From Deltaproteobacteria bacterium (GTDB taxonomy: Bacteria > Desulfobacterota > Desulfobacteria > Desulfobacterales > SURF-15), in assembly GCA_024644775.1 (NCBI GenBank), contig JAHEHB010000270.1, positions 1 through 7,568 of the forward strand: 7,568 nucleotides of DNA. The letters are read 5' to 3'. Positions 1 through 7,100 of this stretch are shown here, one piece after another. The translations under genes were made by a program, and so were the position numbers. The notes beneath the pieces are model-generated. The model was given only the letters and a program-made list of their open reading frames with translations, had not been told where the DNA came from and made no database searches. The stretch's first letter is position 1. Every line of letters starts with the position of its first letter.

Positions 1-384
1 GGGAATCTTCAGTACGAAAGCGGCTTAGAAGACAAAGCCCAAGATCTCTATGAGAAGGCAATCTCATTAGAACCGACGCTTGTGAACGTAGCGATCAGGC
101 TGGCTCGAATTGCCGTCATAAGGGGAGATATTGAAAGATGCGTAGTTTTTTGTAACGGAATTCTTAACAGCCTAAAAATATCGTACAATCAAACCTTAGA
201 AAATATGGGAGATTTGGCAAATATCTTTTTAATGATCGCACATGCACTCGACAAAGCAGAAAGAGAAGATCTTTTTAAGGAAGCTGTGGAGATTGCTGTA
301 AGGATTGATCCGGACATCATCAACCGTGCACGGAGATCCACAGCTCGGGTAAAAGAAGCTGGAAATTTGAAATTAGAAACTTGA
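1..384 (+). CDS. TPR-repeat protein, C-terminal part (5' end outside window)
   Basis: The frame is open from base 1 and ends at TGA 382-384, giving the last 127 residues of a longer protein. The visible start resembles a tetratricopeptide repeat: GNLQYESGLEDKAQDLYEKA, followed by ISLEPT, matches the usual TPR pattern (small residue, Y, A, hydrophobic, P). A second helical pair, rich in Ala and Leu, follows around residues 36-60. There is no signal peptide or membrane segment in the visible part. TPR proteins are scaffolds for protein-protein contacts. In this position it may be the tail of another glycosyltransferase-TPR protein like its downstream neighbour, but no catalytic region is visible, so the function is open. 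The last residues (GNLKLET) are encoded by a 7-nt tandem repeat that continues beyond the stop, so the C-terminus may have been remodelled by repeat growth. A GTG at 82 lies in frame but is internal, because the TPR signature starts upstream of it. Confidence 0.75.
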   Translation, partial: GNLQYESGLEDKAQDLYEKAISLEPTLVNVAIRLARIAVIRGDIERCVVFCNGILNSLKISYNQTLENMGDLANIFLMIAHALDKAEREDLFKEAVEIAVRIDPDIINRARRSTARVKEAGNLKLET

Positions 385-389
385 AACTG
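362..389. repeat. 4 x 7-nt tandem repeat (GAAAYTN)
   Basis: Four consecutive heptamers are visible: GAAATTT, GAAATTA, GAAACTT, GAAACTG. The array overlaps the last codons and stop of the upstream TPR gene and runs 5 nt beyond it. Similar GAAATTA-type arrays occur between genes in Desulfobacterota genomes (recall, not searched). The copies differ at the last three positions, suggesting an old, decaying array. Confidence 0.7.
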
Positions 390-441
390 GGCGAATATGG
401 AGAGGGGCTTTTTGAAAATAGATAGAATTCTTTATTTCAAA

Positions 442-466
442 CATCCAGTATCGAGCATCCAGTATC
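442..466. repeat. Direct repeat CATCCAGTATC, two copies
   Basis: Two identical 11-nt copies (442-452 and 456-466) are separated by GAG, giving a 14-nt period. The array lies in the 184-nt gap between the TPR gene and the glycosyltransferase. The rest of this gap shows no convincing promoter or terminator, so the downstream gene may be co-transcribed with the upstream one. Confidence 0.75.
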
Positions 467-552
467 TTGGCCAAACTAAGGCTATCGACGTTAATTGCTC
501 TGAAAAAGCCCCTTCTTCCGAGCAATGCCACGGATGAAGCTAGTCACTTATT

Positions 553-559
553 AGGAAAG
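553..559 (+). promoter_or_regulatory. Ribosome binding site deciding the glycosyltransferase start
   Basis: AGGAAAG lies 9 nt upstream of ATG 569. No comparable Shine-Dalgarno sequence precedes the in-frame TTG at 467, which sits directly after the CATCCAGTATC repeat. This supports 569 as the start. Confidence 0.7.
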
Positions 560-568
560 TTTAGTCTT

Positions 569-2581
569 ATGAAACCCCCGACACTATCACTTTGTATGAT
601 CGTAAAAAATGAAGAAGAGATGTTGCCGCGGTGTCTAAAAAGCGTAAAGGAATTTGTGGATGAAATTATCGTGGTTGATACGGGTTCAACCGATCAAACC
701 GTGGAAATCGCAAAGCGTTTCGGTGCACAGGTGTACGACCACACCTGGGAAGATAATTTCAGCAAACACCGGAACCAGTCTCTCCAATATGCCACCGGAG
801 AGTGGTTCATGTACCTGGATGCGGATGAAGAGATTATTGAGGGTACCGGACCTTTGATTCGAACCGCCATCCTGAAAGAAACAGTAGACAGTATTACCAT
901 TGAGTTTATCAGTCTATATGCGGGTGGAGAAAGAAGTTATCATACCCAACAGCGGATTTTCAGAACCGACAAAGGGATCCATTTTGAAGGTCGGATTCAT
1001 AATCGAATTGTGGGGGTAAAAAAAACTCGTCTGTATCCGATCAAAATACGTCACCATGGTTACAATGTGGCGCCGAAGAAAGCAGAATTAAAACATGAAA
1101 GACGCATACGAATTCTAAAACGGGAAATTAAAGAAGACCCGGAAAACCCGGTTCACCACCATTATCTGGCAGCTTCCTACCTCTCTGAACCTGACTACAA
1201 ACGAGGAGCAGAAGAAGCCCTTTTCGCTATAGAACTGGCCGATAAAAAAGGAGCGGTCGAAAATTGCTTTTATGCGTGGACCTATTATATTGCAGCAGCA
1301 TCACTGTACCAGCTTGGCCGTTTCGATGAGGCCCGAAAGATCTGCCGGTTAGGGATAAATTGTTTCCCTGATGAGCCGGACATATATTTTGTCTCTTGCC
1401 AAATCGCCTTTCGCAGAAACGAAAGCGCTCAACTTGAATGCGATGCATCCAAATATCTGTCTTTGTATGAGGCGCTTTCCGGGGGTTCGAACAAGAAAGG
1501 ACATATACACTGTGTTACCTTTAGTCAGGTTTGGAGAATCCGGTGGATGATGGCCATCAACGATGCAAGAAACGATCGAAAAGAAAGATATACACATCAT
1601 GTAGAACGGGCCATTCAAATGGCTCCAAGTCCTGCCGATATCTACCACGCATCCGGGCGTTATTATTTAGAAACCGAAAATCTTGCAAAGGCACAATTCG
1701 AATTAAACCGTGCAAGCAAAGCAGACCCGTATCATGTCGAGACCATCTATTCTCAAATAGAGCTTTTTATTCACATGGACGATGAAGTCCAAGAGATCCA
1801 TTGGTGGCGGGAATTGCTTCGGCGCACTCCCGATAAAAAGAAAAAAATGCTTTTTGAAGCCCGGAAAGCCCTCCATGAGAACCGCTATAAAGAAGCCCGA
1901 AAGATATTGAAAGCATTGGTTGCAGAAAATACACAAAATAAAGACGTCTTGCCTTTGATAGCAGAATATACATTGGCCACTGAAGACTTTTTCGATAATG
2001 CCACCCGACTCAACGGTTTACTACAACAACCGGATATCGATAAGGACCTTATCTTAAATCTCGGTTTGTTATTATTGAGAAAACAGCACACAGAGGACGC
2101 CCACGAGTTTCTTAGAAACGCTGCGGTGAATAAATCGGATGATCCGGCAGTCTATCTGGGATTGGCCGGTGTCTATTGGCGTTCGGGAGATTTTGAAAGT
2201 TGTGCTGCATCACTCGATCAGGTTTTAGAATTGCTTAGCTTGTCATGTGATATGGAAATCGCCTCTATTGAAGATTTGGGTGGCATTTTTTCCATAATTG
2301 GAGAGAAACTAAGCTTAGACGGTAATGAAAATGCGGTTTTGGCGGCTTATACGATTGCGATAGAGATGAATTTACACTTACCTCATATCCATCAGGGGTT
2401 GGCACTCGCATTTCAAAAAAAAGGGTTTTTAGAGATATCGTTGGTGCATCTCAGAAAAGCTTTGGAACTCTCTTTAAATCCCTCCGAAATCCTTTGTCAT
2501 ATGGGAAATGTCTACCGTCTGATGGGGAATAAAAAGGCAGCCGAATTCTGTTATAGCAAAAGCCGGGAAAAAAGTGGGTGA
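569..2581 (+). CDS. Family-2 glycosyltransferase with C-terminal TPR repeats (candidate flagellin glycosyltransferase)
   Basis: This 670-residue protein probably transfers a sugar from a nucleotide-sugar donor to a protein acceptor. The N-terminal GT-A domain (about 1-175) opens with LSLCMIVKNEEEMLPRCL, the usual start of this family. It continues with VVDTGSTDQT (35-44), the conserved W60-x-x-N63-F64 and RNQSL segment, and the metal/nucleotide-binding DAD motif at 84-86 within LDADEE. QQRIFR (127-132) and GRIHNRI (141-147) match the acceptor-side motifs of TPR-linked GT2 enzymes. From about 195 onward the protein is helical with TPR-like units, clearest at 235-270, 354-390, 428-455, 526-556 and 604-665. 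No signal peptide or membrane segment is seen, so it should be cytosolic. The start is set by the RBS at 553-559 and by family alignment; the frame is open back to 422, and a TTG at 467 would add 34 unconserved residues. It lies directly upstream of fliC, which suggests flagellin as substrate, but that is inference from position. The Cys-rich composition contrasts with the Cys-free flagellar proteins downstream. Confidence 0.88.
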   Translation: MKPPTLSLCMIVKNEEEMLPRCLKSVKEFVDEIIVVDTGSTDQTVEIAKRFGAQVYDHTWEDNFSKHRNQSLQYATGEWFMYLDADEEIIEGTGPLIRTAILKETVDSITIEFISLYAGGERSYHTQQRIFRTDKGIHFEGRIHNRIVGVKKTRLYPIKIRHHGYNVAPKKAELKHERRIRILKREIKEDPENPVHHHYLAASYLSEPDYKRGAEEALFAIELADKKGAVENCFYAWTYYIAAASLYQLGRFDEARKICRLGINCFPDEPDIYFVSCQIAFRRNESAQLECDASKYLSLYEALSGGSNKKGHIHCVTFSQVWRIRWMMAINDARNDRKERYTHHVERAIQMAPSPADIYHASGRYYLETENLAKAQFELNRASKADPYHVETIYSQIELFIHMDDEVQEIHWWRELLRRTPDKKKKMLFEARKALHENRYKEARKILKALVAENTQNKDVLPLIAEYTLATEDFFDNATRLNGLLQQPDIDKDLILNLGLLLLRKQHTEDAHEFLRNAAVNKSDDPAVYLGLAGVYWRSGDFESCAASLDQVLELLSLSCDMEIASIEDLGGIFSIIGEKLSLDGNENAVLAAYTIAIEMNLHLPHIHQGLALAFQKKGFLEISLVHLRKALELSLNPSEILCHMGNVYRLMGNKKAAEFCYSKSREKSG

Positions 2582-2588
2582 ATAAAAT

Positions 2589-2616
2589 TAAAGTTTCCTC
2601 AAATACCTGCCGATAA
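2589..2616 (+). promoter_or_regulatory. Sigma-28 (FliA) promoter of fliC
   Basis: TAAAGTTT (2589-2596) and GCCGATAA (2609-2616) match both consensus boxes of the enterobacterial FliA promoter at all eight positions. They are separated by 12 nt (usual 11). Transcription would start near 2623, leaving a leader of about 135 nt before fliC. Sigma-28 drives late flagellar genes after hook completion, which fits flagellin. The promoter begins only 8 nt after the glycosyltransferase stop. Confidence 0.88.
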
Positions 2617-2634
2617 ATACAAGTATCACGTGCG

Positions 2635-2690
2635 TGCAGCGAAATTTGATAGAAAGGGGGGATGAAGATTTTGTTTTAGTATTCGCTGCA
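2635..2690 (+). other. fliC leader hairpin, 9-bp stem with large loop
   Basis: TGCAGCGAA (2635-2643) is perfectly complementary to TTCGCTGCA (2682-2690). The 38-nt loop holds a purine-rich stretch with six consecutive G residues (2656-2661), followed directly by an ATG. The stem lies wholly inside the predicted leader, so the RNA could form it. Its role is unknown; it may stabilise the abundant flagellin mRNA or present the G-rich loop to a regulator. Confidence 0.5.
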
Positions 2691-2704
2691 GTGCGATACC
2701 GAAA

Positions 2705-2720
2705 ATGGCATGGACGCCAT
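2705..2720 (+). promoter_or_regulatory. Candidate CsrA-binding hairpin in the fliC leader
   Basis: ATGGC (2705-2709) pairs with GCCAT (2716-2720) and closes a 6-nt loop, ATGGAC. The loop contains ANGGA (2710-2714), the core CsrA recognition motif, presented in the preferred way as GGA in a small hairpin loop. A second ANGGA (AAGGA, 2745-2749) lies in the ribosome binding site 35 nt downstream. In Bacillus subtilis, CsrA represses flagellin (hag) translation from two such sites, with FliW as antagonist. Whether this organism has CsrA and FliW cannot be seen here. Confidence 0.45.
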
Positions 2721-2744
2721 ACAAAAATGTAATAAACAAAAATC

Positions 2745-2751
2745 AAGGAGG
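2745..2751 (+). promoter_or_regulatory. Strong ribosome binding site of fliC, overlapping a possible CsrA site
   Basis: AAGGAGG is a near-perfect Shine-Dalgarno sequence 8 nt from ATG 2760, as expected for a highly expressed flagellin. Its first five bases, AAGGA, also fit the CsrA core ANGGA, so binding there would block ribosome loading. Confidence 0.75.
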
Positions 2752-2759
2752 ATAGTACT

Positions 2760-3905
2760 ATGGGTTTTAGAATTCAAAATAACATGGCTGCGATGAATAC
2801 GCATCGCAAATTAAGTATTTCGGATGCTGGTTTAGCAAAGTCATTACAACGTTTGTCTTCAGGTTATCGAATCAACAGCGCGGCTGACGATGCCGCCGGT
2901 CTTGCGATCTCTCAAGGATTCCGAGCGGATATCGCTAGTTTTAAGGTTGCCTCTAGAAATGCCGCAGAGGCGTCGGCGATGTTGCAGGTTGCCGAAGGGG
3001 CTGCGGAGCAGGTCGGCAACATGTTGGTGCGACTCAAAGAACTCGCTACCCAGGCGGCCTCTGCCAATGCAGGATCTAACCTTGATAAGATTAGCGACGA
3101 AAAAGACAAACTCTTGGCGGAAATCAACAAAATTGCGCAATCTACGGAATACGCGGATACTGCGCTGATCAACGGAACCTATGGTGTGGGTGTCTCCACA
3201 ACAGGTGGTGACGTAACAACCGCCAACGGTTTTGACAGTTTGACGGGTATGAGAGCCGAGTATTCTTATGTCATAACCGTTTCTGATGCCAGCACATCAA
3301 CCGATATTAAAATTGATGTTTACGAAGATGGCGGAACCGGCACGCAGGTGGGTAGCGAAACCTTATATGATCAAACCATACCTTCTGCCGGATCCACCCA
3401 GACACTTAGTTTTGTGGGTCTTGGTCTCGATCTAAAGATTAACGATGGTATTTCCACCGCTATGGCTGGTACTGCAAGTTCGATGGTCCATGCACAAGAT
3501 AGTGGTAATGCGACCTTCCAAGTGGGCGCCGAAAACGACGCCAATAACCAGATCAGCATCTCCCTCGGGGACCTGACGACAACATCCGGATTGAGTATCA
3601 ACACCATCGATCTTACCACCGCGGCAGGCGCCCGAACGGCGTTGGGTACCATCGATACCGCCATCGATTCCCTGAACACGGTGAGAGGTAACGTCGGTTC
3701 TTATTTGAACCAAATCATGTACCATGCCGCCAATCTCTCAACGACCATTGAAAACGTGCAGGCAGCGGAATCGGTCATTCGTGATGTGGATATGGCTTCT
3801 GAAATGTCTACATTTACGAAAAACCAGATCCTACTGCAAGCCGGTACCGCCATGCTATCGCAAGCGAACATGGCGCCTCAGTCGGTGCTGCAGCTTTTGG
3901 GATAA
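2760..3905 (+). CDS. fliC: Flagellin
   Basis: FliC is the exported subunit that polymerises into the flagellar filament. The 381-residue protein has the flagellin N-terminal D0/D1 region at about 1-140, with MGFRIQNNMAAMNTHRKL, LSSGYRINSAADDAAGLAIS (32-51) and ASAMLQVAEG. A variable surface region (about 141-290) contains the frequent flagellin motif FQVGAENDANNQISISL (253-269). The C-terminal D1/D0 region (about 295-381) carries RDVDMASEMS and ends SQANMAPQSVLQLLG. No Cys is present and the central region is rich in Ser, Thr, Gly and Asp, offering O-glycosylation sites for an enzyme such as the upstream glycosyltransferase. The segment VRLKELATQ (90-98) aligns with the TLR5-recognised QRVRELAVQ of Salmonella and keeps the key Arg, Glu and Leu. 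The start is fixed by AAGGAGG and by family alignment. A sigma-28 promoter precedes it and a terminator follows, so it is probably a single-gene transcript. At 381 residues it is a fairly short flagellin with a modest variable domain. Confidence 0.96.
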   Translation: MGFRIQNNMAAMNTHRKLSISDAGLAKSLQRLSSGYRINSAADDAAGLAISQGFRADIASFKVASRNAAEASAMLQVAEGAAEQVGNMLVRLKELATQAASANAGSNLDKISDEKDKLLAEINKIAQSTEYADTALINGTYGVGVSTTGGDVTTANGFDSLTGMRAEYSYVITVSDASTSTDIKIDVYEDGGTGTQVGSETLYDQTIPSAGSTQTLSFVGLGLDLKINDGISTAMAGTASSMVHAQDSGNATFQVGAENDANNQISISLGDLTTTSGLSINTIDLTTAAGARTALGTIDTAIDSLNTVRGNVGSYLNQIMYHAANLSTTIENVQAAESVIRDVDMASEMSTFTKNQILLQAGTAMLSQANMAPQSVLQLLG

Positions 3906-3906
3906 A

Positions 3907-3953
3907 ATAAGCACGCCCTTTAAAAGTGAACCCTTTATGGTGGGCCTGCTTAT
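3907..3953 (+). other. Imperfect hairpin in the fliC 3' untranslated region
   Basis: ATAAGCA (3907-3913) pairs perfectly with TGCTTAT (3947-3953). After one C-C mismatch, GCCC (3915-3918) pairs with GGGC (3942-3945). It begins 2 nt after the fliC stop and lacks a T-tract, so it is not itself a terminator. It may protect the mRNA 3' end. Confidence 0.5.
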
Positions 3954-3969
3954 AGCCCGAATCAAAATC

Positions 3970-4006
3970 AAATCCCGCCCCACTTCTGAGGGCGGGATTT
4001 TTTTTT
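3970..4006 (+). terminator. Rho-independent terminator of fliC
   Basis: AAATCCCGCCC (3970-3980) and GGGCGGGATTT (3990-4000) form an 11-bp GC-rich stem with a 9-nt loop, followed by T residues through 4006. It lies 65 nt after the fliC stop and upstream of the fliD promoter, so it should separate the two transcripts. Confidence 0.92.
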
Positions 4007-4045
4007 CAGATATGCTGCTAAACTCAATATTTCTCTGAAATGAGA

Positions 4046-4073
4046 TTAAGTTTTATGTAAACTTTTCCGATAA
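4046..4073 (+). promoter_or_regulatory. Sigma-28 (FliA)-type promoter of fliD
   Basis: TTAAGTTT (4046-4053) and TCCGATAA (4066-4073) each match 7 of 8 positions of the FliA consensus TAAAGTTT / GCCGATAA. Their 12-nt gap is identical to that of the fliC promoter upstream. The predicted start near 4080 gives a leader of about 56 nt. Its position after the fliC terminator gives fliD its own late-class transcription. Confidence 0.75.
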
Positions 4074-4123
4074 ATTAATAGTAGGGTGGGTATAATTTTC
4101 CGGTTTTACACACTGCTCGCCAC

Positions 4124-4129
4124 AAGGAG
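4124..4129 (+). promoter_or_regulatory. Ribosome binding site of fliD
   Basis: AAGGAG lies 6 nt before ATG 4136. Another ATG at 4131 is only 1 nt from it and leads to a 22-codon frame, so 4136 is the start. Confidence 0.8.
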
Positions 4130-4135
4130 TATGAG

Positions 4136-7100
4136 ATGCCATCAAGCACTAATTTGGTTTCCGGACTTGCCAGTGGATTCGACTGGCGCTCAATGATCGA
4201 TCAGTTAATTGCCATCGACCGCCGTCGAGTTGATTTATTGGCAAACACCAAAAGCGATTATGAAACGCAGCTAACCGAGTGGCAATCGGTAAACAGCAAG
4301 CTTCTGGCACTAAAAACATCTTCATCAGGCCTGAAAAATACAGACGACTGGTACGTGTACTCTTCGAGTATGTCTACCGATAGCGCCACCGTCGACGGAG
4401 AGGACCTTCTTTCCGTTTCCACAAACACGACTGCTTCCACTGGAACCTACACCTTAAAAGTAACAAACCTGGCGACGGCTCAAAAGCTTTCGTCCAATCC
4501 CTTTACGAGTCAAACAACTGAACTGGGGAGTTCTTATGCAGGGGATATCGTGATCAACGGGAAGGTGGTCGCCATAAACGCCACAGACAGCCTATCCGAT
4601 GTTGCCGCGTCCATTGACAGTGTCAATACGGGTACCGATCCGAGCGGGGTGACAGCCAGCGTGGTCAGCTATGGTGAAAACGACTATCGGCTGATTCTTA
4701 CCAGCGATACCACCGGAGAAGACGGCATCAGTTTGCTGAACGGAGCATCGGCGGATTTGGTCCAAAAGTTTGGTTGGAAAGATAACCAAACCGCTACCTT
4801 CAAAAACGCTATTACCAATGGGGCGCAAAGTGATCGCTTTACCTCGCATAATGAAGCCATAGGAGCGCTCCTGGGACTTTCGACGGGGGAGGCATCCACC
4901 GGTGCCTTAACCATAGAAGGGACTGCCATTACGATTAACCTTTCCACCATGTCGCTAAACGACATTAAGGACCAAATAAATGGGGCGGCGATTGCCGGTG
5001 TAACCGCTTCCGTCATTTCTCAAACAGAAAATAGTAACACATATTACCGGCTTCAAATCGACGGGACCCAGGCACTTGTGGATGAAAAAAATATTTTGAA
5101 CACCCTCGGCATTTTGGATCACACCACTACCGATGTTACGGGAAAGATTTCCGAAAACTCCATGACAACTGAAGGCACTTACATATCCCCGGACACCTTG
5201 CTTAAGAATATCGATGGATATAACACCCATACCCCAGGAGGTAGTCCAGCCGGTGACTACATAACGATAAGCGGTACGGATACATCCGGGGCGGCCGTCG
5301 GCGCGGTGGATTTTGACATTTCCACCTCAACCACTGTTCAGGATCTTTTAGATGAAGTTGAAAGTAGATTTGGAGATGTCATAGCTTATGTCACTTCGGA
5401 GGGAAATATTCGTGTCGACGATTTGACCGGAGGAACAAATCTTGTGATAAATCTTGTTGACCAGATTCAAGATGCCAACTCTTCCCTTGAATTTGTGGAT
5501 GCAGACGCGGACTTTGGAGATGCTTCAACACGAAAAAGGGAAATTGTGGCCGGTGAAGACGCAACCGTAGAAATCGACGGAGTCGAAGTTACAGACAGCA
5601 GCAATACGATTCAAGACATCATTGCCGGGGTCACTCTCAATCTCAAAAAAGAAGATGTTGATACAACCATTACCCTCAACGTCGACCACGATATCGATAC
5701 CATTAAATCAAATATTGAAGATTTTGTGGAAAAATATAACGACATCATGACCTACATTAACACGCAGTTCACCTATAACGAAAAAAAAGAAACAACCGGA
5801 GGCGCTCTCTTTGGCGATAGCACATTAAGTTCCATCAAATCCGATCTGACTTCCCTTTTAACCGAGGAAATCTGGGGAGTGGACAGCGGATTCTCCATAA
5901 TTGCCGTAGTCGGGATAACAATGGACAATGATCTGAAACTGAGCATCGACGATTCAAAGCTGAGCAAATATTTACAGACCAATTTTAATGATGTGATGTC
6001 TCTGTTTGCCGGTCAAGGGACCACCTCCAACAGCACCCTGACGTACATTGGGCATGGCGTGCATTCAGAAGCTGGCGAGTACGATGTTCACATCAATCGG
6101 GCGGCTACCCAAGGCACCGAAACGGGTTATGTAGACCTTTCCGGAGGCGGTGCAGACGAAAACAATTTTACCATAACCCAGGGAAACAATACTGCCACTA
6201 TCAACATTACCAATACCATGACCCTGAAGGATATCATAAATGAAATCAATTCAGAACTCGACAAGGAATATGCTCAAACGCTGGTAGGAGATATCCAGTT
6301 ATATTCGGATGTTGGCCTCGCCAATAAAATCACATCTGAGACGAAATGGAATAGTATCTACGATGCCGGTGGAAAACTGAACGTTGGCAACTCGGATGTC
6401 ATAACCTTTTCGGGAATCTCCCGGTCAGGCAAATCAATTTCCGGAAGCTACACCATTAGCGACACGACAACTGATACTATACAAGGACTGCTGTCTTCCA
6501 TCGAAGATGCTTTCTCGAGTGATGTCACCGCCTCCATCGACACATCCGGAAGAATCGTTGTAACGGATAAAACGACGGGTTACAGCCAAGTTGCAATTAC
6601 CAGCATATCGCACCCCGCTGAGAACGATTTTTTGGGTAGCGTTGATGTCACCGCAAGCGCCAATGATGGAAGCGTGGATGGTCGATACGACATGAGCATA
6701 ACCGCAACAGACGATGGCAGCAATCACCTTGTGCTCAAAAGTGATGACTACGGTAGCATCAGTTTTACCATTTCCCAGGATACCTCCGACAATAACTATA
6801 ATCATATTGTCCATACAACAACCAGCAACACCACGGATTCATCCGACGGAACCGTTTATATATCTGGTCAAGCGGGCGGGAGTAGTGGAACAAGCTGGAC
6901 GGATATTTATGGGACAAGCGTAACAACTGGTGAGACTATAACCATATCTGGAAAAGATCATAACGGAGCAGCCGTTGGTCCGACCAACTATACCATAAAT
7001 ACTGCGACGCATACCGTTGACGATCTTTTCACAACCATTCAAACGGCTTTCGGTGGGGGTGCGAACGTCGATGTGTTCAATAGAGACGGTAAAATATACA

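Noticed and set aside
381..440. Sigma-70 promoter before the glycosyltransferase (TTGAAA at 381 or 412)
   Set aside because: No -10 box at proper spacing follows either hexamer. TTGAAA at 381 is part of the heptamer repeat.
467..568. TTG 467 as start of the glycosyltransferase, adding 34 residues
   Set aside because: It follows a repeat directly, lacks a Shine-Dalgarno sequence, and the added residues do not resemble the family N-terminus. ATG 569 has a good RBS and the family motif begins five residues later.
3724..4038. 104-codon + strand frame across the fliC 3' end and the terminator
   Set aside because: It overlaps the conserved C-terminal flagellin domain in another frame and reads through the terminator. 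Its composition is not protein-like.
4091..4096. TATAAT hexamer in the fliD leader as a sigma-70 promoter
   Set aside because: No TTGACA-like box lies 16-18 nt upstream and the TG is one base off for an extended -10. The sigma-28 boxes just upstream are a better explanation.
4131..4199. Small frame from ATG 4131 overlapping the start of fliD
   Set aside because: It has only 22 codons, sits 1 nt from the RBS, and is out of frame with the clear FliD sequence.
6434..6814. 126-codon antisense frame inside fliD
   Set aside because: It is a reverse-strand shadow of a Thr/Ser-rich coding region, with no RBS and no recognisable motif.
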